Assembly: GCF_003075075.1 (NCBI RefSeq)
Contig: NZ_QCYM01000009.1
Location: 62,001-126,000 of the forward strand
Direction of reading: 5' to 3'
DNA: 64,000 nucleotides
From: Labrenzia sp. 011
Lineage (GTDB): Bacteria; Pseudomonadota; Alphaproteobacteria; Rhizobiales; Stappiaceae
Shown in pieces: positions 26,680 through 34,897 of the stretch; positions within the stretch are counted from its first letter, which is position 1, and every line of letters starts with the position of its first letter. The notes under the pieces were generated by a model. It did not search any database, was not told the DNA's origin, and worked only from the letters and a program-made list of their open reading frames with translations. Made by a program: the position numbers and the translations under genes.

Positions 26680-27390
26680 TTAGCTGGTTGTCACGTGTAG
26701 CCGGACTTTCATAGTGCGCCAGCTTGCGCAAAAGGCTTCAGCACGATGTTCGATTTCGGGTGACGGGTTTATAACGAAAAATGTCCGCGGGCTGTATGCT
26801 GTTGCCCGAATGGCTATTGCTGGCATTCCGAATTGATTGATCCAGTGGTTTACTTCCTCATCATGGCCGCCAGGGCGGCGCGTGTTATGGTGGTAAATCA
26901 CCGCACAACGCCCGCGCGCCAGATCACGAACCTCAGAGAGTGGTATCTGTTTGCCGAACGTGGCTCGCCCCTTACGCGTGTCTTTATCATCAACAATACC
27001 GTTGTCAGGATCTGCGAAGACAAGGTCGCATCCCTTGAGTTTCTGGATGACTCTTGAGAACCAGCTCTGTCGCCAATCTCGCCGTTTTCGTGCCGGGACA
27101 CCTGTGACTTCTAGGCTTTCCTCAAATGAAATAGCGCCCGGCAGGACGGGCAACAAGGTTGCGAGCTTCCGCGCGCTAAGCACGACCTTCCCAAGATGAT
27201 CAAAGAGTTCCGGGTCGAGAGCCTTGTAGGTATCTGGTTTTTGGAGATAGTCGATGTGGCGGCCATCCTTGTTGTGGGCTTCATCCGGAAAACGATACCA
27301 TGCCAGACCAAGCTGGTGGCCCGGCGCGATTGCGCGCAATAGCCCGAGCTTTACGAAATCTCCGACATCACCGGCATATCTATCCTGCAT
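26680..27390 (-). CDS. Conserved hypothetical protein (236 aa), isolated and AT-richer
   Basis: Function unknown. ATG 27390 (MQDRYAGDVGDFVKLGLLRAI) follows GGGGTGAAA and matches the usual start of a scattered bacterial family beginning MQ-x-RY-x-GD-x-GD. Visible conserved-looking blocks are FPDEAHNKDGRHIDYL, DLVFADPDNGI and VIYHHNTRRPGGHDEEV; the acidic DPDNG after a hydrophobic strand recalls a methyltransferase- or nuclease-like active site, but this is speculation. No membrane segment. Codon use is less GC-biased than neighbours and the flanks 26495-26679 and 27391-27572 are gene-free, which suggests horizontal gain. Confidence 0.7.
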   Translation of the reverse strand: MQDRYAGDVGDFVKLGLLRAIAPGHQLGLAWYRFPDEAHNKDGRHIDYLQKPDTYKALDPELFDHLGKVVLSARKLATLLPVLPGAISFEESLEVTGVPARKRRDWRQSWFSRVIQKLKGCDLVFADPDNGIVDDKDTRKGRATFGKQIPLSEVRDLARGRCAVIYHHNTRRPGGHDEEVNHWINQFGMPAIAIRATAYSPRTFFVINPSPEIEHRAEAFCASWRTMKVRLHVTTS

Positions 27391-27572
27391 TTTCACCCCG
27401 TTCTGAATTCCCCACCAATCTACAGACGCCTTTCTCTGTAATATTGAGGCAAGAAGGTTATGATCAGCAAATGACGCATTGCTGTCCTTTTGCAATCGGT
27501 GCCAAATGTCCTCTTCTCATCCAATCAGGTGTTTCAAACCGTTGGAGTCAGCATGGCTCCAAGTATGAAACA

Positions 27573-28469
27573 TCACATCTCCGCGCGCGCGAATATGCCG
27601 ACGATCCAGTCCAGAAACACCCGCACGCGGGGCGAAAGCTGGCGGTTCTGGGGATAGAAGGCGGCCAGGGGCAGGGGCGGGGGTGGCGTGTCGGGCAGGA
27701 CCTCCACCAGCCGTCCGGCGGCAAGGTCCTCCCGGAAGCGGTAGCGGGGCGCCTGGATGAGACCGAAACCCTGCCGGGCGAGGTGATGGGTGGTGTCGGC
27801 ATCGTTGGCGATCACCGTTGCGGGCAGGGTGATCTCTTCCCGGCGGTCGCCGGTCTGAAACTCCAGCGGCAGGGCTGCGCCGGTGCGCGAGGAGAGGAAG
27901 CCGACCATGCGGTGACCGGCGAGATCCCCGACCGATGCCGGCGTTCCGAAACGTTGCAGATAGGCCGGACTGGCGCAGGTGATTTCCGGCAGACTGGCCA
28001 GCTTGCGCATGATCATGCCGCTGTCGTCGGGATCTCCGGCGCGCAGGACGCAGTCGACGCCCTCGCGGACCAGATCCACCAGCCGTTCGCTCTGGCCCAG
28101 CTGCAGGGTGATCCCGGGATATCTCTCGAAAAAGCCGGACAGATGCGGCAGCAGGAAAACGCGGGTCAGGGTGCCAGGTGCATCGACCCGCAGCAGGCCG
28201 GAAGGTTCGTGCCCCCGCAGAGCGCCTTCGGCCTCTTCCAGATCGGCCAGGATCGCCACGCAGCGCCGGTAGTAGGTCTCGCCATCGGGCGTCGGCGCGA
28301 CATGCCGGGTCGTGCGCTCCAGCAACCTGCTGCCCAGAGCCTTTTCCAGGCGCTGCACGGCTTCGGTGGCGGTCGAGCGGGGGATGTTCATGTCGGAGGC
28401 GGCCCTGGAGAAGCTGCCGCGTTCCACCACCCGCACGAACAGGCGCATTGTTTCGAGGCGATCGATCAT
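27573..28469 (-). CDS. LysR-family regulator
   Basis: A 298-residue LysR regulator of the CrgA/DsdC-like subgroup: FSRAASDMNIPRSTATEAVQRLEKALGSRLLERTTRHVAPTPDG is the helix-turn-helix, and GLLRVDAPGTLTRVFLLPHL starts the sensor domain. It is divergent from the SDR gene with about 96 bp between, so that gene is its likely target. Confidence 0.9.
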   Translation of the reverse strand: MIDRLETMRLFVRVVERGSFSRAASDMNIPRSTATEAVQRLEKALGSRLLERTTRHVAPTPDGETYYRRCVAILADLEEAEGALRGHEPSGLLRVDAPGTLTRVFLLPHLSGFFERYPGITLQLGQSERLVDLVREGVDCVLRAGDPDDSGMIMRKLASLPEITCASPAYLQRFGTPASVGDLAGHRMVGFLSSRTGAALPLEFQTGDRREEITLPATVIANDADTTHHLARQGFGLIQAPRYRFREDLAAGRLVEVLPDTPPPPLPLAAFYPQNRQLSPRVRVFLDWIVGIFARAEM

Positions 28470-28565
28470 TTGTTCGTAATAACCGAATTGATTTTCCGAA
28501 ACCAGACAGATTGTTCGGCAGCTGTTCTTCGCTAGATGTCAGGTCTCGGCAACAAGGAGACCGAT

Positions 28566-29303
28566 ATGACCCAGGAACGGAAGACAGCCATCGTGACGGG
28601 GGGCAGCAAGGGTATCGGCGCAGCGATCTCGCAGCGCCTTGCCGGCGACGGTCACGCGGTGGTGGTGAATTACGCTCGTGACGAGACGAGCGCCAGGCAG
28701 GTTGTGGAGGTGATCGAAGGTGCCGGCGGCAGGGCACTGGCCGTCAAGGGGGATGTGGCGGAACCGGGATGCATGAAATCCCTGTTCGATGCCGCCGAAA
28801 AGGCCTTCGGTCCGGTGACCGTGCTGGTGAACAATGCGGGCGTCATGCATTGCGAACCGGTCGGCGCCGTTTCCGATGCGGATTTCGATGCCCAGTGCGC
28901 GGTGAATATCGGCGGCACCTTCCGGGGGTTGCGCGAGGCCGCCAACCGGCTGGCGGACAATGGCGCCATCGTCAGTCTGTCTTCGAGTGTCGTCGGCCTC
29001 TATCAGCCGACCTATGGCGTCTATGCCGCCACCAAGGCCGCCGTGGAAGCCATGACCCATGTACTGGCCAGGGAGCTCGGCGCGCGCGGCATCACCGTCA
29101 ATTGCATCGCGCCGGGTCCTGTGGAAACGGAACTCTTCCTGGCCGGAAAACCGGAAGCGATGGTCGAGAAGATCCGCCAGATGTCCCCCTTCAGCCGGCT
29201 CGGGACACCGGAGGACATCTCCTCGGCGGTAGCCTTCCTGGCCGGGCCGGACGGACGCTGGATCAGCGGCCAGACCCTGCGTGCCAACGGTGGCATCATC
29301 TGA
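28566..29303 (+). CDS. Short-chain dehydrogenase/reductase
   Basis: A classical SDR of 245 residues. TGGSKGIG (11-18) binds NADP(H), NNAG (89-92) is structural, and Ser140, Tyr153 and Lys157 form the active site (SLSSSVVGLYQPTYGVYAATK). The C-terminus SGQTLRANGGII is typical of FabG-like oxidoreductases that reduce 3-oxo groups, but the substrate is unknown. AAGGAGACCGAT fixes ATG 28566. The upstream in-frame codon at 28536 lacks a ribosome site. It pairs with a divergent LysR. Confidence 0.9.
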   Translation: MTQERKTAIVTGGSKGIGAAISQRLAGDGHAVVVNYARDETSARQVVEVIEGAGGRALAVKGDVAEPGCMKSLFDAAEKAFGPVTVLVNNAGVMHCEPVGAVSDADFDAQCAVNIGGTFRGLREAANRLADNGAIVSLSSSVVGLYQPTYGVYAATKAAVEAMTHVLARELGARGITVNCIAPGPVETELFLAGKPEAMVEKIRQMSPFSRLGTPEDISSAVAFLAGPDGRWISGQTLRANGGII

Positions 29304-29386
29304 CCGCACTGCCCCGCGAGAAAGCCAGGGTGTCGCGTGGTTTGCGGGCGTGCCGGCGTATTCCACCGTGCCGGAGTGCTTCCACT

Positions 29387-29428
29387 TTGTGCTGGAACAA
29401 CGTGGCGGGGCAGCCGGGTTGCTAAATC
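29387..29428 (+). promoter_or_regulatory. NnrR/Fnr-type box and -10 of nirK
   Basis: TTGT-GCTGGA-ACAA (29387-29400) is a perfect TTGT-N6-ACAA Crp/Fnr-family site. A -10-like TAAATC (29423-29428) lies where a class-II promoter centred at -41.5 would put it. The box shares the 9-mer TTTGTGCTG and the ending AACAA with the pseudoazurin box. Confidence 0.8.
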
Positions 29429-29465
29429 TCTTTCCGACGGAATTTGAAATCGGAAGGAGAGACCG

Positions 29466-30614
29466 ATGTTGACGCGTAGAGCCGCATTGATGGGGGCCGC
29501 TGGCATTGCCGCGAGTCCGCTTGTCGTAAAGGCCGCCCAGAGCGATGAGATCATGGACACGTCCATGGCTCCGCCCGCCGACCTGTCCACTCTCAAACGC
29601 ATCAAGCACAAGCTGGTGGCTCCACCCTTCGTGCATGCGCACGATCAGGTGGGGCCCGCCGAGCCGCGGATCGTCGAATTCGAGATGAAGATCGTCGAGA
29701 AGGAAATCCAGGTCGCTGATGACGCCTATCTTCAGGCCATGACCTTCAACGGCTCGGTTCCCGGTCCGCTTATGGTGGTGCATGAAGGCGACTATGTCGA
29801 GCTGACGCTGTTCAACAGTGCCGACAACATGATGCAGCACAACATCGACTTTCACGCCGCCACCGGTGCGCTGGGCGGCGGGTCTCTGACGCTGGTCAAT
29901 CCGGGCGAAAAGACCACGCTGCGCTTCAAGGCGACACGGCCGGGCACCTTTGTCTATCACTGCGCACCGGGTGGCCCCATGATCCCGTGGCACGTGGTCT
30001 CCGGCATGTCGGGCGCCATCATGGTCCTGCCGCGCGACGGGCTGAGCGATCACAACGGCAAGCCCGTGACCTACGACCGGGTCTATTACATCGGCGAGAA
30101 CGACTTCTATATTCCGAAGGACGAGAACGGCGACTACATGCGCTTCGAGGACGTGGGCGACAGTTATGCCGACACGCTCGAAGTCATGAACGGGCTGATT
30201 CCAAGTCATGTGGTGTTCAACGGCAAGGTGGGCGCCCTGACCGGCGACGGCGCGCTGAAGGCAAATCAGGGCGAACGGGTGCTGTTCGTGCACAGCCAGG
30301 CCAACCGGGACTCCCGGCCGCATCTGATCGGCGGGCACGGAGATCTGGTCTGGGAGATGGGCAAGTTCAACAATCCGCCTGCCCGGGATCTGGAAACCTG
30401 GTTCATCCGCGGCGGTTCCGCGGGAGCCGCGCTCTACGAATTCCTGCAGCCGGGCGTCTACGCCTATGTGAACCACAATCTCATCGAGGCGGTGAATCTG
30501 GGCGCCACGGCGCATGTGCTGGTCGAGGGCGACTGGAACAACGACCTGATGGAACAGATCGTCGCCCCCACGGAATATGACGTCGCCTTCGAGGGCAAGA
30601 CAGCGTTGCCGTGA
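29466..30614 (+). CDS. nirK: Copper nitrite reductase
   Basis: Periplasmic trimeric enzyme reducing nitrite to NO. 382 residues with a Tat-type signal ([19 protein letters not shown]). Two cupredoxin domains: type 1 copper ligands His125, Cys166, His176 and Met181; type 2 ligands His130 and His165 plus a histidine from the second domain; catalytic Asp128 and the His of LIGGHGD. The [11 protein letters not shown] loop marks the common alphaproteobacterial class I form. AGGAGA precedes the ATG. Electrons probably come from the pseudoazurin 2 kb away. Followed by nirV, with a hairpin terminator between. Confidence 0.97.
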   Translation: MLTRRAALMGAAGIAASPLVVKAAQSDEIMDTSMAPPADLSTLKRIKHKLVAPPFVHAHDQVGPAEPRIVEFEMKIVEKEIQVADDAYLQAMTFNGSVPGPLMVVHEGDYVELTLFNSADNMMQHNIDFHAATGALGGGSLTLVNPGEKTTLRFKATRPGTFVYHCAPGGPMIPWHVVSGMSGAIMVLPRDGLSDHNGKPVTYDRVYYIGENDFYIPKDENGDYMRFEDVGDSYADTLEVMNGLIPSHVVFNGKVGALTGDGALKANQGERVLFVHSQANRDSRPHLIGGHGDLVWEMGKFNNPPARDLETWFIRGGSAGAALYEFLQPGVYAYVNHNLIEAVNLGATAHVLVEGDWNNDLMEQIVAPTEYDVAFEGKTALP

Positions 30615-30641
30615 AACGGCCGGACGTGATCCTAACAATTG

Positions 30642-30673
30642 GGGGCGGCCGTTTTTACGGCGGCCCCTTTTTT
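30642..30673 (+). terminator. Hairpin between nirK and nirV
   Basis: GGGGC..GCCG (30642-30651) pairs with CGGC..GCCCC (30658-30667) with one internal G-G mismatch, followed by six Ts. Lying 20 bases before nirV, it should reduce read-through so that nirK is made in excess over nirV. Confidence 0.8.
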
Positions 30674-30692
30674 CATGTGAAAGGGGACTGAC

Positions 30693-31514
30693 ATGAAATC
30701 CCTCTACCTGGCCGGCGTGGCCCTGTCCGTCGTGGCGACCGCGACGGTAGCAAGCATATGGATCTTCCCCCGACCTGCCATCACGGATCTGCCGGCAACC
30801 GTCGTGATCGAACCGGGGCCGTTCAGTTACCGGCCCGCCGGGGTGTACCGGTTCTACGGAAAACTGGTCGATGCGCCCCTTGAGACGGAGGTGGCGGACA
30901 AACCGCTGGAGATCATGAAGTTTCAGGTGAGCCGCGCCGAATATGCCGCCTGCGTGGCCGATGGGGCCTGTCAGGCATCGGTGGTTTCGCAGGGAGGCAG
31001 TGCCACGAGCGCGGATCTGCCGCAAACGGAGGTCAACTGGTACGACGCGACCGCCTATGCGGCCTGGTTTTCACGCCAGACCCGCCAGCACTGGCGTCTT
31101 CCCGATGACCGGGAGTGGCAACGTGCGGCGGCGGAGCGGTTTTTCGAGGACGAGATCGTCCCCGAAGAGGAGGATGATCCGGCCCAGCGCTGGCTTGCCG
31201 CCTATGCGCGTAATGTCGCTGCCCGGGGGAGCGGCGAACCGGAGCCGCAACCGCGCGGAAGCTTCGGCGAAAACTCTCACGGGGTGGCGGATATGGCCGG
31301 TAATGTGTGGGAATGGACCACGACCTGCGTGGCGAACTCGGAATTGACCGCCGATGGCGTACCACCCGTCAAGCAGGAGTATTGCGGCGCCCATATCGCG
31401 GAAGGCAAGCACCGGGCGATCATCATCGATCTGGTGCGCAACCCGAAAGTGGGTGGTTGCGCCGTCGGCCTGCCGGCGGATTATGTCGGCTTCCGGCTGG
31501 TTCGCGCCAGATAG
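30693..31514 (+). CDS. nirV: NirV, formylglycine-generating-enzyme-like protein
   Basis: A 273-residue SUMF1/FGE-fold protein commonly encoded after nirK; its role in nitrite reductase maturation is unproven. One N-terminal membrane helix (residues 4-26) directs it to the periplasm. The FGE-like core shows ADKPLEIMKFQVSRAEYAACV, VNWYDATAYAAWFS, WRLPDDREWQRAA, HGVADMAGNVWEWT and the terminal YVGFRLVRAR. Cysteines remain (CVADGAC, TTCVAN, EYCGAH, GGCAVG), but their pattern differs from the FGE active-site pair. AAAGGGGAC precedes the ATG. Its 3' end overlaps nnrS, on the other strand, by 34 bp. Confidence 0.9.
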   Translation: MKSLYLAGVALSVVATATVASIWIFPRPAITDLPATVVIEPGPFSYRPAGVYRFYGKLVDAPLETEVADKPLEIMKFQVSRAEYAACVADGACQASVVSQGGSATSADLPQTEVNWYDATAYAAWFSRQTRQHWRLPDDREWQRAAAERFFEDEIVPEEEDDPAQRWLAAYARNVAARGSGEPEPQPRGSFGENSHGVADMAGNVWEWTTTCVANSELTADGVPPVKQEYCGAHIAEGKHRAIIIDLVRNPKVGGCAVGLPADYVGFRLVRAR

Positions 31515-32662
31515 GGACCGATGCGCACAAGGAACAGGGCAAAGCCGGCGGCCCAGAGCAGCGCCGCGATCCAAAGGCCGGTGAGGCCGGCGAAGGAGAT
31601 GTCCGGGAAACAGACCCGGATCAGGGCTGCCAGAAACACCATCGCGGCGGCGGCCGTCAGAACCGGCCCGGCCACCAGCGCGTTGCCGGTGTGCCCCAGG
31701 GAGGCGCGCATCATCACGGCGATGGTCATGCCGCCGATGGCGCCGATACCGAGCAGATGAACACCCACCGCCACGGGCAAAAGCCCGACGGAGGCGGCCG
31801 CGTCGGCCGCAAGGCCGAAGGGCACGAAACCGTAGGCCACATGCAGCATCAGCAGCAGCGGAGAGGGGCCGGTGCGTGCGCCCTGCCAGCGGCTCAGGCG
31901 CGTGAGGTGCAGCACCGCGGCGATCAGCAGCACGGCGCCCGCCGCTGGGCCTTCGGGATGAAAGGACCATGTCAGCAGCGCGATTGCACCGGCCACCAGG
32001 CAAACCGCATCGAAGCGGCTGGCGGGAGCAGGCAGATGCGCGGGATCGCGCTTGACCAGCCAGTTGCGGGTGAAGCTGGGAATGATCCGGCCGCCGATGA
32101 GAGTGATCAGGAAGATGACAACGGCCAGACCCAGCCGGCGGCCGATGTCGGCGCTGCCCTGGTTGAGCGCTTCGACATGAAACAGCAGGTTGGCGCCGAA
32201 CAGGAGAAGGACCGGCACCACGACCATAAGGTTGCGCCAGTTGCGCCCGGCGACGATCTCCACCACGACCATGGCGACGATCGCGGCCAGAAATCCGGCG
32301 TCGATCAGCATCACCACGACAGCACCCGCGCCAAAAAGCCCGGCGCAGGCAAGCCGCCCGGCAATCCAGAGCGCCACCAGGATGGCCAGCGGCCAGCCAC
32401 GCTTCGGCATCCGGCCTGTCCAGTTGGGAATTGCGGTGAACAGAAAGCCTGCGATGACGGCGGAGGCATAGCCGAACAGCATCTCGTGGACATGCCAGTC
32501 GGTCGGGGTGAACGGGCCGGCAATGGTCAGGCTTCCGTCCAGAACCAGCATCCAGATCACGATCGCCGCGATGGCGAAAACGGACGCCGCGAGGAAAAAG
32601 GGCCGGAAGCCGTAGCTGAACAGCGCCGGTCCACGGAAGGGGGGCCGGTTCGTATTTGTCAT
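31481..32662 (-). CDS. nnrS: NnrS-family membrane protein
   Basis: A 393-residue polytopic membrane protein with about 12 helices, a haem- and copper-containing protein linked to tolerance of NO in denitrifiers. Diagnostic segments are LFSYGFRPFFLAAS, DWHVHEMLFGYASAVIAGFLFTAIPNWTGR, GGRIIPSFTRNWL and HLLGIGAIGGMTIAVMMRASLGHTG. GGAGGT lies before the ATG. It follows the pseudoazurin gene by 95 bp and is likely co-transcribed from the same NnrR-type promoter. Confidence 0.93.
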   Translation of the reverse strand: MTNTNRPPFRGPALFSYGFRPFFLAASVFAIAAIVIWMLVLDGSLTIAGPFTPTDWHVHEMLFGYASAVIAGFLFTAIPNWTGRMPKRGWPLAILVALWIAGRLACAGLFGAGAVVVMLIDAGFLAAIVAMVVVEIVAGRNWRNLMVVVPVLLLFGANLLFHVEALNQGSADIGRRLGLAVVIFLITLIGGRIIPSFTRNWLVKRDPAHLPAPASRFDAVCLVAGAIALLTWSFHPEGPAAGAVLLIAAVLHLTRLSRWQGARTGPSPLLLMLHVAYGFVPFGLAADAAASVGLLPVAVGVHLLGIGAIGGMTIAVMMRASLGHTGNALVAGPVLTAAAAMVFLAALIRVCFPDISFAGLTGLWIAALLWAAGFALFLVRIGPYLARTSRKPT

Positions 32663-32757
32663 GACAGTACCTCCGGTCTTGTTGCCTTTCGTTTCAACAG
32701 GCAGGGGCGATGCCTGTTCTCAGCACCGCCCCGAAGTTCTTTCGACAGGTTTGCCGG

Positions 32758-33189
32758 TCACTTGACCTTGGCAAAGATCGCCTCGAACCGCTTCTTGGCC
32801 TTGCCCCTCTGCTTCACGGCGAGGGCGTCATCGAGGTTGGTGGCTTCGCCGACCTGGATCAGGGCCACCATGCCCATGCCGTAGTGGGGTGTGCATTTGA
32901 TGCCATAGACGCCTTCGGCTTCCACGACGAGGGAAAAATCCTTGCTCATCTTGCTCTTGAATGCGGGAACCCCGTCCGGGAGCATGCCCTTGATGCCTTC
33001 CGCATTGTGCCCCTTGTCGACGGAAACGAAGACGATCGTATCGCCCGGTTCAGCGGCAATATAGTCGGGTTCGAACACCATGGATCCGGCTTCGCCCTTG
33101 TTGAGCATCTTGACTTCATGGGTTTCCGCAAACGCGGCCCCGGTCATCAGGGTGAGAATGGCGGCCAGCGCGAGAGTTTTGCGTAACAT
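32758..33189 (-). CDS. Pseudoazurin (blue copper electron carrier)
   Basis: Periplasmic type-1 copper protein of 143 residues, the likely electron donor to NirK. The signal peptide ends AAFA (residue 21). Copper ligands are His61, Cys99, His102 and Met107 (KCTPHYGMGM), spaced 38-3-5 exactly as in pseudoazurins. The mature N-terminus ETHEVKMLNKGEAGSMVFEP is the family signature. A strong NnrR-type box lies 72-85 bp upstream. Confidence 0.95.
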   Translation of the reverse strand: MLRKTLALAAILTLMTGAAFAETHEVKMLNKGEAGSMVFEPDYIAAEPGDTIVFVSVDKGHNAEGIKGMLPDGVPAFKSKMSKDFSLVVEAEGVYGIKCTPHYGMGMVALIQVGEATNLDDALAVKQRGKAKKRFEAIFAKVK

Positions 33190-33232
33190 CGGAAAGCCCT
33201 TTCTTCGTTTCCGGAGTATTTTCTGTGGCCCC

Positions 33233-33274
33233 GTTATGCTTTAGTCCCCGTGGATAGACTTTGTGCTGCAACAA
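33233..33274 (-). promoter_or_regulatory. NnrR/Fnr-type box and -10 of pseudoazurin-nnrS
   Basis: TTGT-GCTGCA-ACAA (33261-33274) is flanked by T and A to give TTTGT...ACAAA. On the minus strand a CATAAC -10 (33238-33233) lies at the class-II distance. The same box ends 16 bp before the nnrR start on the plus strand, so the regulator may also control its own gene. Confidence 0.75.
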
Positions 33275-33289
33275 ACTCCGGAACGACGC

Positions 33290-33985
33290 GTGACGAAAAT
33301 TGACGAAAGCCTGCTGGCGGGCATTCCGCCCTTCCGGCGTCTGGAGCGGAAAGAGATCCGAGAGATCCTCGACCTTGCTGTCTCGAAGAGGTTCGACGAG
33401 GGCGTGGCGGTGTTTTCCGAGGGCATGCCCGCCGAACGCTTCTATCTCCTGCTCGACGGCTATATCCGCGCGGTGAAGACCACGCCGGGCGGCGAACATA
33501 TCATCGCCATGCATATTTCCCCCGGCCAGCTGTTCGGCATAGCACCGGCGCTCGGGCGTGATAGCTATCCGGCAACGGCAATCACGGCTGCGGAAACGCT
33601 GGCGTTGTCATGGCCGGTACGGCTCTGGGGCGAATTCACCTCGAAATACGACGGGTTCGCCTCCGAGACCTACAAGGTGGTCGGCGACAGGCTGCAGGAT
33701 ATCCAGTCGCAGCTGTCCGAACTGGCGACGCAGGCCGTGGAACAGCGGCTCGCGTCGGCGCTGCTCAGGATGGTCAACCAGTCCGGCCGGAAAGTCGACA
33801 ACGGCATCGAGATCGCCTTTCCGGTGACCCGGCAGAACATTTCGGAAATGACGGGCACGACGTTGCACACGGTTAGCCGGGTGCTGAGTGCCTGGCAGAA
33901 ACAGGGCGTCGTGGAAAGCACGCGGCGGCACATCGTGGTCACACAGCCGCATCAGCTGGTGCTGTTGAGCGGGGTTTCCGGCTAA
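33290..33985 (+). CDS. nnrR: NnrR-type Crp/Fnr regulator
   Basis: A 231-residue Crp/Fnr-family activator. The N-terminal cyclic-nucleotide-like beta barrel (VAVFSEGMPAERFYLLLDGYIRAVKTTPGGEHIIAM) lacks the Fnr cysteine cluster. The C-terminal helix-turn-helix is FPVTRQNISEMTGTTLHTVSRVLSAW, whose recognition helix ends in SR as in NNR/NnrR/DNR proteins. It presumably senses NO and activates the three TTGT-N6-ACAA boxes in this window. GTG 33290 is chosen as start because an upstream GTG (33263) lies inside the NnrR box. Sits between the nir and nor halves. Confidence 0.88.
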   Translation: MTKIDESLLAGIPPFRRLERKEIREILDLAVSKRFDEGVAVFSEGMPAERFYLLLDGYIRAVKTTPGGEHIIAMHISPGQLFGIAPALGRDSYPATAITAAETLALSWPVRLWGEFTSKYDGFASETYKVVGDRLQDIQSQLSELATQAVEQRLASALLRMVNQSGRKVDNGIEIAFPVTRQNISEMTGTTLHTVSRVLSAWQKQGVVESTRRHIVVTQPHQLVLLSGVSG

Positions 33986-34029
33986 GCCCCGGCGGTCCAT
34001 CCGGCCGGCCAGAACCATGGAACGCGTGT

Positions 34030-34239
34030 TTACAGCCCCGCCGCGGCGCGCAGCTCGGCACGAAACACCTGTTCGTCCAGATCGTATTCCCTGCAGGCAT
34101 CGATGACCGTGTGGAACGGTGCAATGGGGCATCCGTAACAGAGCATCCGGTGCCGGATGAACACGGAAGGGGTCTGTGGCCAGACCCTGAACAGCAGGGT
34201 CAACGGCAGATCAGGATCGTCGATCTTCGCTTGTTGCAT
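34030..34239 (-). CDS. DUF1858 small redox-disulfide protein
   Basis: A 69-residue protein matching the DUF1858/hybrid-cluster-associated redox disulfide family: an N-terminal beta-rich part, then MLCYGCPIAPFHTVIDACREYDLD with a Cys34-x-x-Cys37 pair. Members are often encoded near nitrogen-oxide genes; the role is unknown but may involve thiol redox or NO stress. GGGAGATC precedes the ATG. Convergent with nnrR and divergent from norC. Confidence 0.85.
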   Translation of the reverse strand: MQQAKIDDPDLPLTLLFRVWPQTPSVFIRHRMLCYGCPIAPFHTVIDACREYDLDEQVFRAELRAAAGL

Positions 34240-34356
34240 GGCACGATCTCCCGTGCATTTCGAAGTGCCCCAACGCGTGTTGTTCGGAAATGTCAGGAGC
34301 CCCCGAGACCTGACGGTGAATTGTCTCCTTCATGACATGAGAATTCTTCGACTTCT

Positions 34357-34396
34357 TTGTTCTGCAACAACATTGGCCCTTTCCGTTCGCTGTAAC
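34357..34396 (+). promoter_or_regulatory. NnrR/Fnr-type box and -10 of norCBQD
   Basis: TTGT-TCTGCA-ACAA (34357-34370) with TGTAAC (34391-34396) as -10 at class-II spacing. Third copy of the TTTGT-N6-ACAA site in the island. Confidence 0.8.
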
Positions 34397-34432
34397 CCGG
34401 TCTGATCCGCAACAACGATCAGGTTTGGCACC

Positions 34433-34885
34433 ATGTCAGAGATCCTTACCAAGTCGCGGGCCAGAAACGTTTTTTATGGGGGATCGCTGTTCTTCATAGT
34501 CGTTTTCGTGGCCATGACGATTCACAGTCACCTTTATGTGGTGTCCACATCGACCGCAGGCATGCCGCTGACGGAGGACGTCAAGCTCGGCAAGGAAGTC
34601 TGGGAGCGTCACAGCTGCATCAACTGTCACACGCTGCATGGCGAAGGGGCCTATTTCGCGCCCGAACTGGGCAACGTGATGACGCGCTGGGGCGTCATGG
34701 AAGACCCGGAGTCGGCCTATGAAATCCTCGACGGCTGGATGAAGGCGCAGCCTTCCGGCGTGGAAGGGCGCCGCCAGATGCCGCATTTCGACATCAACGA
34801 CGAAGAGATGCGCGCCCTGGCCGAATTCCTGCGCTGGGCCGATCAGACAGATACCCAGAACTGGCCGCCGAACGACGCGGGCTGA
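34433..34885 (+). CDS. norC: Nitric oxide reductase subunit C
   Basis: Membrane-anchored cytochrome c subunit, 150 residues, passing electrons to NorB. A single N-terminal helix (about 15-36), haem c site CINCH at 62-66, and a methionine ligand in RRQMPHFD (about Met116). Start ATG 34433; the ribosome site is poor (CAGG further upstream), perhaps offset by the strong NnrR-type promoter. First gene of norCBQD. Confidence 0.96.
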   Translation: MSEILTKSRARNVFYGGSLFFIVVFVAMTIHSHLYVVSTSTAGMPLTEDVKLGKEVWERHSCINCHTLHGEGAYFAPELGNVMTRWGVMEDPESAYEILDGWMKAQPSGVEGRRQMPHFDINDEEMRALAEFLRWADQTDTQNWPPNDAG

Positions 34886-34897
34886 GGGAGAAACTTC

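Noticed and set aside
26498..26731. 77-codon minus frame after the IMPase gene
   Set aside because: Overlaps the end of the 26680-27390 gene in another frame and has no ribosome site; might be a remnant, but nothing supports it.
27530..27570. Imperfect hairpin (TTGGAG/CTCCAA with TTTCA/TGAAA) after the LysR gene
   Set aside because: No T-run and a large asymmetric interior loop; not convincing as a terminator.
28539..31025. Minus-strand frame of 828 codons across SDR, nirK and nirV
   Set aside because: Spans three well-supported opposite-strand genes and their intergenic regions; a shadow.
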